Positions 11,830 to 22,439 of a stretch of DNA of 64,000 bases are shown here, piece after piece. Position numbers and translations under genes: made by a program. Within the stretch, counting starts at the first letter, position 1; each line of letters starts with the position of its first letter. Source of the stretch: Diphasiastrum complanatum. Lineage: Eukaryota; Streptophyta; Lycopodiopsida; Lycopodiales; Lycopodiaceae. Under the pieces are notes generated by a model. That model searched no databases. It worked only from the letters and a program-made list of their open reading frames with translations, and was not told the DNA's origin. The stretch is from assembly GCA_029204225.1 (NCBI GenBank), contig CM055112.1, positions 43,506,038 through 43,570,037 of the forward strand, in the 5' to 3' direction.

Positions 11830-12300
11830 TAATACCCGAACCTTGCGGTTATGTCCTATTTCAAAATGTCACCAAATATTCCCTCCCTACGGCGTGTAGG
11901 TTTTTCCATGCAAGTTGGAAAGATTAGAACCTCGCCTTTAACGGGAGAAAAGTAAGGGCTACACACCTTTCTAGGATTGAAGATTTTAATTATCTACATT
12001 TCACCTTTGCATATTAATTAATTGCTAGTGTATGCGATAAAATGCGATATTGCTTTGAACAAAATGAAAATTATGAATTACATTTAATTTCTTACTATGT
12101 TAGATAACGTATTTAAATAATAAAACAAATTGAAATAACACAAACTCACCAGTAAACTCACTTGAAGCTTAAGTGCAAACGTGCAATTGCTCGCTCTTTA
12201 AACGCTTGCTCTCTCTTTTTTGAATACTTTTGTCACATGCACAAGAATTTAAAAAATAATATTATATTACACAATTGAACCATTATTATAAGCAAATTCA
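11830..12300. other. AT-rich spacer
   Basis: The sequence between the end of Tnp2 homology and the microsatellite cassette shows no frame, tandem repeat or TE terminus that I can recognise. Confidence 0.4.
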
Positions 12301-12375
12301 AACATACAATTACCATCAAACATTATCTAGTCATCTACTACTATAAATCTTAATCAAAACACACACACACACATA

Positions 12376-12434
<59 letters not shown>

Positions 12435-12528
12435 AAAATCCAATGTAAATTCAATCAAACACTATTTATTTATCTATCACTCTTAAATACCCTAAACTAA
12501 TGCACAATACAAAACACACACACACACA

Positions 12529-12619
<91 letters not shown>

Positions 12620-12845
12620 TATAAATTTAACAATCTATTACTACCCAACACTATCTATATCTATTTGTCTTTTAACTTAGATTATAGATCAATGCAAATT
12701 TCAAAACACATACACATCCTCACAAACACACATACACTATCTTAAATAATTCTAACAATCTATTAGTAACAATATTTATAATTTTATATCAAACACTATT
12801 TATTTATCTATCAGTCTTAAATACCCTAAACTAATGCATAATACA
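12300..12845 (-). repeat. Compound microsatellite cassette, copy 2 (inverted)
   Basis: The block has (AC)n at 12359-12372, (TC)n at 12378-12434, (AC)n and (CT)n at 12514-12588, (CA)n at 12589-12618 and AT-rich spacers. On the minus strand the spacers read TTTTGATTAAGATTTATAGT, AGTAGATGA and TAATAGATTGTTAGAATTAT, matching the cassette at 8191-8787. Its right edge coincides with the resumption of Copia gag at 12848. Confidence 0.8.
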
Positions 12846-12847
12846 TT

Positions 12848-13978
12848 TGACAATTTGGTTCAGGGATATGCAATTATGGGTAAGCTACCCATACTTGAAG
12901 AACTCCAAGGCACACTCATGGCCGAGGAATCAAGAAGGAGCCAAATGTAAGAGAGGATGGATAGGCTTTCCATCCAAGGTGGAGATGACCAAGCTCTCTT
13001 CACCAAAGGCAAAGGCAAGTCCAAAGGCAAAGTATCAACATTCAAGAAGTCTACAAAGCTTGAGGATCAAGAAGGACCCTCAAAGGCATCTCCATCAACC
13101 ACCAAAGTCAAGAAGGACAAATCAAAGGTGAAGTGCTACTATTGTAGCAAGATGGGGCATTATGCCTCGGAATGCTTCAAGAGGAAGCAAGATCAAATCC
13201 AAGCCAACATGAGCAAAGAGGAGGAGGAGGAGAGTTCACATGAGGACTCTCTCATGATGTCCATATTTTCTTCAACAAGCTTCAAAGGAGAAGATCCTTG
13301 GTGGATTGACTCGGGTGCTAGTTCACACATGACTAGTAAAAGGGAGTTTTTCTCTTCTCTCTTCTCTTATGATGGACCTATAAAGTCTATCTATACAGCA
13401 AATGATGAAGCTTGTAAGATTGAAGGAGTTGGTAGCATTCCCCTTTGCTTAGGATCTTCCAAAAAGATCAACATAGAAGGTGTTTTGTACATTCCTACAA
13501 TAACAAAGAATCTACTAAGTGTTGGCCAAATGGTAGACAATGGTTTCAATGTTGACTTTGCTTCAAATGAATGTTTCATCAAGAAGAAGGGTAAGATAGT
13601 GGCTAAGGGCACTAGACTTGGCAAACTTTATCAGCTGGATGCATTTGTGGATACTAATGTTGTCATGTTGGCCGAGAAGAGCAAGATATCTACCTTTACT
13701 TTATGGCACAAAAGACTTGAACATGTCAACTCGGTTTCCATGGAGGCTATGATCAAGGAGGAGTATGCTTTAGGCCTACCAAGGTCTATTGGGAAGGAAG
13801 GCAAGGTTTTTGAAGCTTGTGCCTTATCCAAGGCACATAAGAAGGTGTTTTCTAACTCCATCACAAAGTCATCTCATCCTCTTGAACTCATACACTTGGA
13901 TGTGCACATTGCTAGCACCAAATCTAATGGAGATTCATCCATGTTTTTAACCTTCATTGATGACCATTCTGCTTTCTA
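12848..13978 (+). pseudogene. Copia family A gag C terminus, protease and integrase N terminus
   Basis: Reading starts at FDNLVQGYAIMGKLPILEEL and passes a TAA at 12948-12950. The frame from 12957 (340 codons) has a canonical zinc knuckle CYYCSKMGHYASEC (Cys60, Cys63, His68, Cys73), a basic linker, the aspartic protease motif WWIDSGASSHMT with its catalytic Asp near residue 118, and LLSVGQMVDNG. It then enters the integrase zinc-finger region LWHKRLEHVN...FEACALSKAHKK, where the first Cys of the CxxC pair is Phe. LIHLDVH and FLTFIDDHS carry the first catalytic Asp region. The frame stops at 13978 where a foreign 145-bp segment is inserted. Confidence 0.9.
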
Positions 13979-14121
13979 ACAGTTTTGCGAGACCTTTTCT
14001 ACAGTGGTATCAGAGCAAATATAGTGATATACAGTGAAATTAGATAGCCTTATAATCCATTAATAGCCAAATTGAAAGATTAGAAGATGTCTGCGATCAG
14101 CAGCATTCAGCTTAAGATATT
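13977..14121 (+). mobile_element. 145-bp insert carrying a second Copia primer site and gag start
   Basis: The integrase sequence is interrupted between FIDDHS and WVFLLSFKSQ. The inserted DNA contains TGGTATCAGAGC at 14006-14017 and, about 70 bp later, a start codon with MSAISSIQLKI, resembling the gag start MASISSIQSKI of family B. It is thus a fragment of another Copia leader, not a duplication of this element. Confidence 0.75.
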
Positions 14122-15686
14122 ATTGGGTGTTCTTACTTTCCTTCAAGTCTCAAGTATTTGATACTTTTGTAAAGTTCAAGTTGTTTGTAGAAAAGCATCA
14201 TAATCATAGCATCAAGATTCTTAGAAGTGACAATGGTGGAGAATTCATCTCCAATGAGTTCAAGGCCTTTTGTGAGGAGGAAGGGATCAAGAAAGAGACT
14301 TCTTGTCCTTACACTCCTCAACAAAATGGAGTTGCTGAAAGAAGGAATAGAACATTATGTAAATGTTCTAAGGCTTTAAGATTAGATGCTTGTTTGCCCA
14401 AATCCTTTTGGGGTGAGTCTCTTGTATGTGCAAACTACTTGATGAATAGGGTGTCTTGCAAAGCAATTGAAGGCAAAACTCCTTATGAGATGTTGTATGG
14501 AAAGAAACCCAATCTTAATCACTTGAAAGTTTTTGGGTGTATATGTTATGTGTGTGTGCCATTGGAAACAAGAACCAAGGAGGATCCATCTTCCACAAGA
14601 GGGATCATGCTTGGATATGCAAGTTCAAGCAAGGGCTACAAAGTCTATCTCCCATCCTTGAACAAATTTGTTGTTTCAAGGGATGTCATCTTTGATGAAC
14701 ATCATATGCATATGCTTGAAGAAGGCTCAAGTGCTCCAACAATCAAGAAGAAGATGGCCGAGGAGCAAGATCTTGGTTTTGAGGAGGAGCTCATGGAGGA
14801 GCAAGCACCAAACCCACCTATCACACCAAGGAGATCTTCAAGGGCAAAAGTGGAGCCATCAAGGCTCACATATCAAGGCAAAGGACAGCAAGTTGAGGGT
14901 ATCTCATCCACTTCTTATGCTTTATCTAGTTTTGAAGAACCGTCTAATGTTGAAGATGCATTGAACTCCAAAGAATGGTATAAAGCTATGTTGGATGAGT
15001 ATGATGCCTTGATTGAGAATGAAACTTGGTTGCTTGTTGAGAGACCTCAAAGGAATGTAATAGGATGCAAGTGGGTCTTCAAGCTTAAGTTGAATGCGAT
15101 TGGGAGTGTTAACAAACATAAAGCAAGATTAGTTGCAAAAGGTTATGCTCAAGAGAGAGGGATAGACTATGAGGAAACTTTTGCACCCGTGGCCAAGATG
15201 GTCACAATAAGGCTAATCATTGCACTTGCATTACTTGGATGGATTCTATGTCAAACGGATGTCTCTAATGCTTTCTTGAATGGTTTTTTGGAAGAGGATA
15301 TCTATATGGAGCAGCCACAAGGGTTCATCAAGCATGGAATGGAGAACAAAGTATGCCATCTCCAAAGAAGCATCTATGGCTTGAAGCAAGCCTCGAGATC
15401 TTGGAATTCAAGACTACATTGCTATCTTATTTCACTTTCTTTTGTTCAAAGTGAATATGATCCTACTCTTTACATTAAGTTTGATGATGTTGGTATTGTA
15501 CTTTTACTCATTTATGTAGATGACATCATCATTAGTGGAAATAGTGTTGATGGTATTAAAAAAATCAAGATAGATCTGTCCTTAGAGTTCAAGATGGTAG
15601 ATCTAGGGTGTCTTCACTTCATCTTAGGCATAGAAGTACTTAGAGGGTCTGATTTTATCTTTATAAGTCAAGTAAACTATGCTTAA
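14122..15686 (+). CDS. Copia family A integrase core and reverse transcriptase
   Basis: The long open frame (519 codons from 14127) begins VFLLSFKSQVFDTFVKFK. The integrase core is readable as ILRSDNGGEFISNEF (second catalytic Asp) and TPQQNGVAERRNRTL (catalytic Glu intact), then LKVFGCICYVCVP and RGIMLGYASSSKGYKVYLP. After a charged linker the RT starts with WYKAMLDEYDALIENETW, GCKWVFKLKLN, ARLVAKGYAQERGIDYEETF and YGLKQASRSWN, with the catalytic YVDD at 15513-15524. The frame meets a single TAA at 15684-15686 and continues in the same frame beyond it. RT copies the element RNA into DNA inside the particle; integrase inserts it in the nucleus. Confidence 0.93.
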
Positions 15687-16474
15687 AGTCTTTTGAAGAA
15701 GTTTAAGATGGAAGTATGCAAAAGTGTTGACACACCAATGGAACAAGATGTAAAAGTGCCAAATGAAGATGATGAAAAATCCTTTATGGACATCACTTTG
15801 TTTAGGCAACTTATAGGTTCCTTAATGTGGATCACTATAGCTAGACCAGATCTTAGCTTTAGTGTATCTAGGTTGAGCCAATCCATGCAAAATCCATTGA
15901 ATATCCATTGGAAAAAGGCTAAGAGGATTCTAAGATACATCTCGGATACATTGGATTTTGGGATTCTATATAGAGGAGATGTGATTAACCTTCATGCATT
16001 TAGTGATTCAGATTTTGCAGGGGACAAGAGGGATAGGAAATCAACAAGTGCCTATTCAACTTTCATAGGAGAAGGTGTGGTTTCATGGCTTTCAAAAAAG
16101 CAAGAAACTATATCTCTATCTTCAACTGAGGCCGAGTACAAAGCTTTGACAACCACTACAAAGGAGGTACTTTGGATCAAGAGATTATTGGTGGAACTAA
16201 AGATCATGGATTCAGAGGAGGCACCAATCATCTACAATGACAATATATCAGCCCAACACCTTGCATCTAACCCAATCTTCCATGCAAGATCTAAGCACAT
16301 TGAGATATGCCATCACTTTGAGAAATGGTGCAAGCCAAGGAGATTGCTTTGGAGCATGTTCCAAGCAGTGAATGTGTAGCTGATCTACTTACTAAACAAC
16401 TTCAAAAGACACCTTTTATGAAGTTCAGGTTATCACTTGGAGTGATTAGTAAAGCAATGATTGAACCAAGCTAG
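15687..16474 (+). pseudogene. Copia family A RT end and RNase H
   Basis: This is the same frame after the TAA. It encodes KSVDTPMEQDVKVPNEDD, RQLIGSLMWITIARPDLSFS, then the RNase H segment HAFSDSDFAGDKRDRKSTSA, SWLSKKQETISLSSTEAEYK and IYNDNISAQHLASNPIFHAR, with acidic catalytic residues present. Near 16325 a frameshift moves the final part to another frame (VADLLTKQLQKTPFMKF), which ends at TAG 16472-16474. Without the TAA and the frameshift the pol frame would be nearly continuous. Confidence 0.9.
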
Positions 16475-16480
16475 ATAGTG

Positions 16481-16586
16481 AGGAGGAGTGTTAAAAATTC
16501 ACAATTCTAACTTGACTAGTTTTGGTCATATGACTTGTAAATAGTTAGATGGTCATGATGTGGCTTGTCACACGTGCCAAATAGCA
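16481..16586 (+). mobile_element. Polypurine tract and truncated 3' LTR of Copia family A
   Basis: AGGAGGAG (16481-16488) is the polypurine tract. TGTTAAAAATTCACAATTC starts at 16489 and matches the 5' LTR for 98 bp up to 16586, with one mismatch. Sequence after 16586 is unrelated to the LTR, so about 584 bp of the 3' LTR is missing. Confidence 0.85.
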
Positions 16587-16750
16587 CGCATCTTTTGTCC
16601 ATCACACTTGAGGCATGTGCACCATATTTTATTTTGAAAATAATTTTTCTACGAGAAACAAAAATCAAGTACATGTCACTTTAGCACAATATTTTAACTT
16701 ATAATAACAAAGTGTTTATAAACATGAACACATGCATGTTTATTACTTAC

Positions 16751-16817
16751 CTTGTTAACTTGAGTATTGTCTTCATCGCTAGACTGATCTGAATGTAATT
16801 CATCTCGTTGTGATAAA
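16751..16817 (-). other. Possible small exon with acidic coding
   Basis: On the minus strand the segment is bounded by TATGCAG and GTAAGT and encodes LSQRDELHSDQSSDEDNTQV. Acidic tails like this end CACTA TnpD proteins, but the piece is too short for a firm call. Confidence 0.25.
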
Positions 16818-16929
16818 CTGCATACATGCACAAGTACAAAACACAAATAGCATAAAATTATTGTATGATTCTAATATTTTCATTTTTAGATATACCTATT
16901 CTTATACATTGTCGCTTACATGATTCTTA

Positions 16930-18027
16930 TGCCAATCTTGGTGCAGGTTCGAGCTCTACACGCATATCTCTCTCCTTTTGTTAACACAAGTATGAAAGTC
17001 CCACTCCAATATGCATTAAAGTTCTGTAATCGATTTTCTTTTCTACTTCATTTCAATATATTAGGGTTTATTGTAAAAAATTTATATGAATCATTAACTC
17101 CCGAGCAAAGAACACAACTGCAAAATATGCTTAACCAAAATGAGGATGGTCCCTCACAAGAAGCCACAGCTCCCGCCCCCACCGAAGAGTCATCCACAAA
17201 TCCTTATTATGACGTGGATCCTCAAGGCAATATAATTGCCAATAGAAAAGGAAGGGTGGTTTTGGACCGACTCTATTCTTTATGCCAATGTCATTTTGGC
17301 GACAGATTATTTAGTAAATGGTCTGAACAACCTGCCGCCAATAAATGACAGGTTATTGGTATCCTTCGTGGCGAATTCCAACAAGAAGAGAAATTTGACA
17401 AGAAGGAAATTCATAAGCATATGAGCTTATGGATTAGGCATCGTCGTGATATGGCACGATGAGCTTATAGAGATGGGCAATCCAAGCCTTCCTGGTGTTC
17501 AAGAAATGATTGGAACCGTGTAAAAGCGGATGAACGAACACCAGATAAATACAAGATTCAGAAAGATGTTGCGGCCGCTAGGATGCATGGGATAGGCAAT
17601 CCTAGGTTGGGCTCGAGCGGAAAGGCAGGATTGCAAGCAAGCATGGTAAGTGAACTTACACTACTCTTATAGTCTATCTTTGATTTTATATGCTTTTATT
17701 TTTTAATATGCATTATGACTAGCTGCTTCAACGTAGCCCTAAATTAATTTCAACTTCAATTGAATGCATGGATAGTTGGCGGACTATGACGTCTGCCAAC
17801 TAAGGAGGAGTATGAATTTGCCTTCAAGGAATCGTACGACGCATTAGTCGACAAACTAAAGAGCGAGGGTCATCCTCCAAATGTAAGTACTAGTTTTTGT
17901 ATTTATACTAATGTGGTTTGTATTTTGACGTCAATTTTATTTAATTTAATACAATCAAGCATTAAATATTAATGTAGTTTGTTTGCTTGTGTTCATGCAG
18001 ACTGGACGTCACGACGATGACGAGTAG
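16930..18027 (+). pseudogene. CACTA TnpA-like protein (Transposase_24-like)
   Basis: An AG acceptor at about 16948 opens a frame with ESLTPEQRTQLQNMLNQ and YYDVDPQGNIIANRKGRVVL. It continues, after an indel near 17348, with QVIGILRGEFQQEEKFDKKE, WIRHRRDMAR, WCSRNDWNRVKADERTPDKY and LQASM at a GTAAGT donor (17646). A second exon (about 17775-17883) encodes RLPTKEEYEFAFKESYDALV and ends at GTAAGT. The last exon (18000-18027) encodes TGRHDDDE and a stop. The same exon order and related motifs occur at 33870-35040. Position just before a palindromic array fits the second CACTA protein, which binds subterminal repeats. A TGA near 17460 and a frameshift disable it. Confidence 0.65.
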
Positions 18028-18602
18028 ATTAGGTTTATAAGTTTTAGTTGATGTTGGATCTAGAAAGACTCGTGCCACATTAAAGCACCAATTTTGTAAT
18101 ACATTAATTTATATTATGAAAAATATTATTATTGCGAATGATCGTGCTATATTGCCATTGCTTTTATATGTGCAATATTTTGTTTTTTCAAAAATTGCAA
18201 TGTCAAATTTAGGGATGTGGATTGACGTAATAATCAACTAAGAAATGTCGGATTTCAAAACAACAATCAATATTATATCCAAAAATCTAAATGAAATTTA
18301 TGATGTGCACAAAGCATATTGAACATGATGTAATGCAATAAAATATTGCCATGAAGTAATGCATGAAGTATTGTCATTCATAATGAACATGAAGTAATGC
18401 AATAAAATATAAAATGAAAAGTAGTTTAAGAATGAAAAGTACCTCATGCTTAGTTTGTTGTTTGATCCAGATGTTGAACGCAACTCAGAAATATTGTTTT
18501 AAAAACAACTCAAGAACATCGCTTCTCCAAGAACTCAACTCCAAGAACAGCCCGAGAAAAATGTGTGCGCTGTTTTTTATGCATTTTTTATTTTTTTTTA
18601 CA
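18028..18602. other. AT-rich 3' flank of the TnpA-like gene
   Basis: I see no conserved frame. A short direct repeat (ATGAAGTAATGCA, three times in 18350-18400) is the only visible structure. Confidence 0.4.
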
Positions 18603-19135
18603 TAATTTGGGACGTCGAAATCCGACGTCCTAACACGTCGGATAGACGTCGGACACACGTCGGATATATTTTTTGAGCATTCTATTAACAGACGTCGGAT
18701 TCCGACAACTTTATGGGACGTCGGATTCCGACGTCCAAGGATACATCGGATAGACGCCGGATGGGCATCAAACATCCGTTGGTGAAATTTTGGGATCATT
18801 TTGTGTTTACAGACGTCGAAATCCAACTGAATTTTAGAACGTCGCAATCCGACAACCACGTCAAACAGTTTGCGACGTCTTTGGACGTCGCAATCCGACG
18901 TCCACGTAGGACGTCGTATTCCGACGTCCACTTCAAACGTCGCAATGCGACGTCCTGGTCAGCACCTGTGGCCGTCACCGGAATTTGGTTCTATGGTGTC
19001 CGGCACGTCGTGTCTGTCGGACTGCGGCGTATTTTAAAGTCGTCGGATTCCGACGACCTTATAGCGATGTGTTTTTCCGACGTCCATGACGAATTAAAAA
19101 AAAAAATTAAACCCGCGATTCACGTCGCAAATCGC
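18603..19135. repeat. GACGTCGGA palindrome array (CACTA subterminal region)
   Basis: The 19-mer GACGTCGGATTCCGACGTC has perfect 9-bp arms around one central base. Complete or half copies recur roughly fifteen times, for example near 18612, 18710-18740, 18890-18925 and 18945, with central variation (GAAATC, GCAATC, GTATTC). The array follows the TnpA-like gene as a CACTA 3' subterminal region would. The element end was not pinned; TGTTGTTGTGTG near 19143 only loosely resembles a terminal TTGTAGTG. Confidence 0.75.
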
Positions 19136-19399
19136 GACGGGTGTTGTTGTGTGACTTTGTACAACAATTGAATGTTTTGGAATAGAAGCTGAAAGTTATG
19201 CCTGAGTACTTTAAATATTTTTTGATTGACAGACATGCAAGAAAACAAAAACATAACGTAAAAGGGTGTAAAAAAAAAGTAAAAAAATGAGAAAACTAAA
19301 AGAAGATGATCACAAAACGACATAGGTTACGGACTTACAAACACATATTCAGACTCATATAACAAACGTCAATCAGTAAATCTCCCAGAAGTAGCACAA

Positions 19400-20330
19400 C
19401 TGCGTTAGCGTAAGCGTGAAGGGCAATCCTTAACATGGTGTTCAATGCCACAATTTGCACAAGCTGGTGGAAAACGAAGTTTGTCTAGGCAGCGAATACT
19501 AGGATATTTACCTACATAGATAAGACATCCGTGTATCACGGAAAATTATTGCGTCGTAAACACAGCTTGGTTTGGATCGTAGATCGGCGCATTAGGATCA
19601 TACGGATAGTATACCACCAGTTCAGAGGAGTATCCTGGTGGAGTAGTGTCGTCCGCAAAATAAGTTGCTGAATCTATGGAATTTGGATAAAAAAAAATGC
19701 ACAGCTGGTTGTGAAACGTGTTGATTAACGACAAACTATTGGCGTGGTTGGAACTGATTGGGTGCATTTGGTCGTGTTTGATAAACTGTATGTAATGGCG
19801 TGGATTGTTGTGGAGTGAAGGGGCAATAATGATGAGACATAGGTCTAGGTACTAATGGGAAATGGGTTTTCAGTTGGGGGCACTCATTAGTAGTGTGATT
19901 CTGCGAACAGATAGGACACCAGACATTTTCTCTTGCTGGAAAAAAATTATCAACAATATTTTTCATAGCGTTTTGGAAATCAGCAGTTAGTTCGTCCATG
20001 TGAGTTTGTTGAGCTTTCTGCCAAGTTTTCATTTGATGTAGAAGTTCTAAAGGTTGGGCTGTATTCTCAATCTTCTGGTTGTGAAGACGTTCGGGGAGTT
20101 TGGATTTCTTGTTGTGGTAATCAAAGTCCTCATCGGACCCCTCGTCTTTTTCACGAATGGCATCAATCATTACATTCTTAAATTGATCATAAAGATCAGC
20201 TGGTTTCAATTCTTGGCAGAGACTTTTTGGGAGTCCAACCAAGAACAATTTTATGGCCATTCGTTCAGTAATATTCTTGTTAATACATTTTACTTGGAGA
20301 CGTTTGAACGCTCAATGTAGCTTCTAACAG
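19400..20330 (-). pseudogene. Gypsy-type gag with two zinc knuckles
   Basis: From about 20330 leftward the protein reads ESVRSYIERSN, then KLFLVGLPKSLCQELKPADL, a charged middle with PERLHNQKIENTAQPLELLH, and WCPICSQNHTTNECP, a CX2CX4HX4C knuckle near 19905. After stops a second knuckle, CANCGIEHHVKDCP, is readable near 19420-19460. Proline/glutamine-rich sequence separates them. This is the nucleocapsid end of an LTR-element gag, most like Gypsy. No protease follows on this strand, and at 20335 a plus-strand Copia fragment begins. Confidence 0.7.
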
Positions 20331-20339
20331 ACTCTTCAA

Positions 20340-21720
20340 GATGCATCTTAATATGGGTGATCTGGATAAATGGGCTTTGAGTCAATTAAGAAGGTTTATG
20401 ATGGGAAACTCCTTGATGCTAATCAAGGACATGAAGAGTCGGATTTCTAAAAATTATGAAATCACAGATCTAGGAGAAGCAACAAAATGCCTCGGGCTGG
20501 AGATCAGAAGAGATCGAATAAAAGACGAAATACACTTGTGTCAGTCTGAATATGCTAGAAAAGTGCTGAAGCAGTATCACATGATGGACTGCAAAGAAAA
20601 AGCCACACCAATGATAGCTGGTGCCAAGTTGACGAAGCAATATTGCCCAAAAACAGAGGAAGAAAAATAGAAAATGGATGGTATACCCTACCAAAACCTG
20701 ATCGATAGTCTGATGTACCTTACAGTTTGTACCTGACCTGACTTGGCTTTCTCTGTTTATGCTTTAATTCAATTATGAATGAGTCAGATTTTTAAAAATT
20801 ATGAAATCACAGACCTAGGAGAAGCAATAAAATGCCACAGACTGGAGATCAAAAGAGATCGAATAAAAGATGAAATGCACTTGAGTCAGTCTGAATATGC
20901 CAGAAAAGTGATGAAGCAGTATCACATGCTGACTTGCAAAGAAAAAGCCACCAATGATAGCTGGTGCCAAGTTGACGAAGCAAGATTGCCCATTAATAGA
21001 GGAAGAAAAACAGAAGATGGAAGGCATACCCTACCAAAATCTAATCGGTAGTCTGATGTACCTTACAACATGTACCAGACTTGATTTGGCTTTCTCTGTT
21101 TATGCTTTAAGCCAATTCTCTTCCAATCCTAGCATGGCACATTGGCAAATGACAAAATAAATCCTACAATATCTGAAGGGTACTCAAAAAATGGGATTAA
21201 CCTACAGAGCAGACAATGAAAAAAAAGGATTTGAGCTGCACCACTACAGTGATGCAAGCTGGACGAGCTGCAAAGATGGCAACAAGTCCGTAATTGGAGG
21301 ATGTTCAATAGCGTACGGAGCAGCAATCAATTGGATATGCAAAAAACAAACCTTGGTAGCTCAATCCTCATGAGAAGCTGAATACGTCGCCGCTTCAAAG
21401 GTGGCGAACAAGATAGTTTGGTTGCAGATGATGCTGGAGGCAATTGGCATACTACAAGGAGAACCATGCACAATAATGATGGATTCCCAGAGTGCCATAT
21501 ATATGTCTCAGGATCCTGTCTTCCATTCAAAGACAAAATACATACCTCTGAAGTACCATCACATTCGATATTTGATCTCGAAAGGAGAGCTCCAGGTCCA
21601 GTACATAAAGTCTGAAGACATGATTGCAGATCTGCTCACGAAGCCGCTCGACAAGCCACTCTTCGCAAAGCAAAGAAAGACAATTGGATTAAACGTGCAA
21701 AGTTGCAAGGTTCAAGACGG
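20340..21720 (+). pseudogene. Copia RT end and RNase H (family B), with internal duplication
   Basis: The segment starts within RT (KNYEITDLGEATKCLGLEI) and passes through SEYARKVLKQYHMMDCKEKA. A second diverged copy of the same 115-codon stretch follows from about 20780. It then continues to YQNLIGSLMYLTTCTRLDLA, LQYLKGTQKMGL, HHYSDASWTSCKDGNKSVIG, INWICKKQTLVAQSS, EAEYVAASKVANKIVWLQMM, MDSQSAIYMSQDPVFHSKTK and DMIADLLTKPLDKPLFAKQR. These are the ordered Copia RT-thumb and RNase H motifs. Several stops and a 2-bp deletion in the second copy break the frame. The catalytic YVDD portion of the RT is absent. Confidence 0.88.
20431..21120 (+). repeat. 345-bp diverged tandem duplication in Copia RT
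   Basis: Blocks 20431-20775 and 20776-21120 align throughout with an offset of 345 bp and roughly one difference per ten bases. The unit is 115 codons long, so the duplication itself keeps frame. The second copy lacks two bases in the ACACCAATG/ACCAATG position. Confidence 0.85.
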
Positions 21721-21722
21721 AG

Positions 21723-22430
21723 TGTCAGAAATTGTGAATTCATGTAACTTTGACATGACGCGAAGGAAAGCGACACGAAGCGAAGGACGAATGGCGAACA
21801 ATTCGTGAAAGTCAATGTACCTCAAAAATCCTAAGACACGAAGCAAAGCAAAACTCGAAGGTCGAATAATTCGCGAAAGTCAAACATGCCTCGAGGACCA
21901 AAAGACATGACACGACATAAAACGAAAAGAAAATAAAAGAAAATCTTTCGCGCTGCCAACTAGCAGCTCAATGGGCATGGAGTTTTGAACTTCACACTCA
22001 GTTGAAACAAGTAGCAATAACAGAGAGTAACTAACTAGTTGATTAGTGTTAAATACTCTTATATTTCTCTATTTAGCTATCTTGTAAACTCCACACAGTG
22101 GAAATATAAACAAAAATTCTGGATCAACAGAAGACACTGAGAAGAGTGTGAGAGTAGAGCAGAAAAAGAAAGAAATAGAAAAAAAAATAGCGAAACAAAA
22201 TAGTTGTGCATGAAAGTCTGCCAACGAGCAAAACACAGCGAAAGAGCAGAGTGTCAGGCCGCCAACGAGTGAGACACTGATCATCTCACTCTGAAAATTC
22301 AAACTGATAATACTGTTACTCTCTCTTGTCCATCTCCTTGTTTTTCGCTGTGTTGATTGCTAGAATGATTTCTGTTCTATGATCTGTAGTCGCGTGTCTA
22401 GAATCCTGCAAGCTTCCGCACAACAAAATT
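21723..22430 (+). mobile_element. 3' LTR of Copia family B element, right edge uncertain
   Basis: CAAGACGGAG just before 21723 is a polypurine-like tract and TGTCAGAAATTG starts the LTR. Inside are a short direct repeat (AATTCGTGAAAGTCAA and AATTCGCGAAAGTCAA) and an AT-rich TATA-like segment near 22058. I could not find the matching 5' LTR or a convincing terminal CA. Confidence 0.5.
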
Positions 22431-22439
22431 TAAAAGAAA

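Noticed and set aside
14006-14017. Possible tRNA-Met gene remnant
   Set aside because: Only the 12-base complement of the tRNA 3' end is present, as at other LTR primer sites; there is no cloverleaf sequence.
18603-19135. CRISPR-like array of regularly spaced repeats
   Set aside because: Spacing is irregular, repeats are nested half-sites, and the context is a plant CACTA element.
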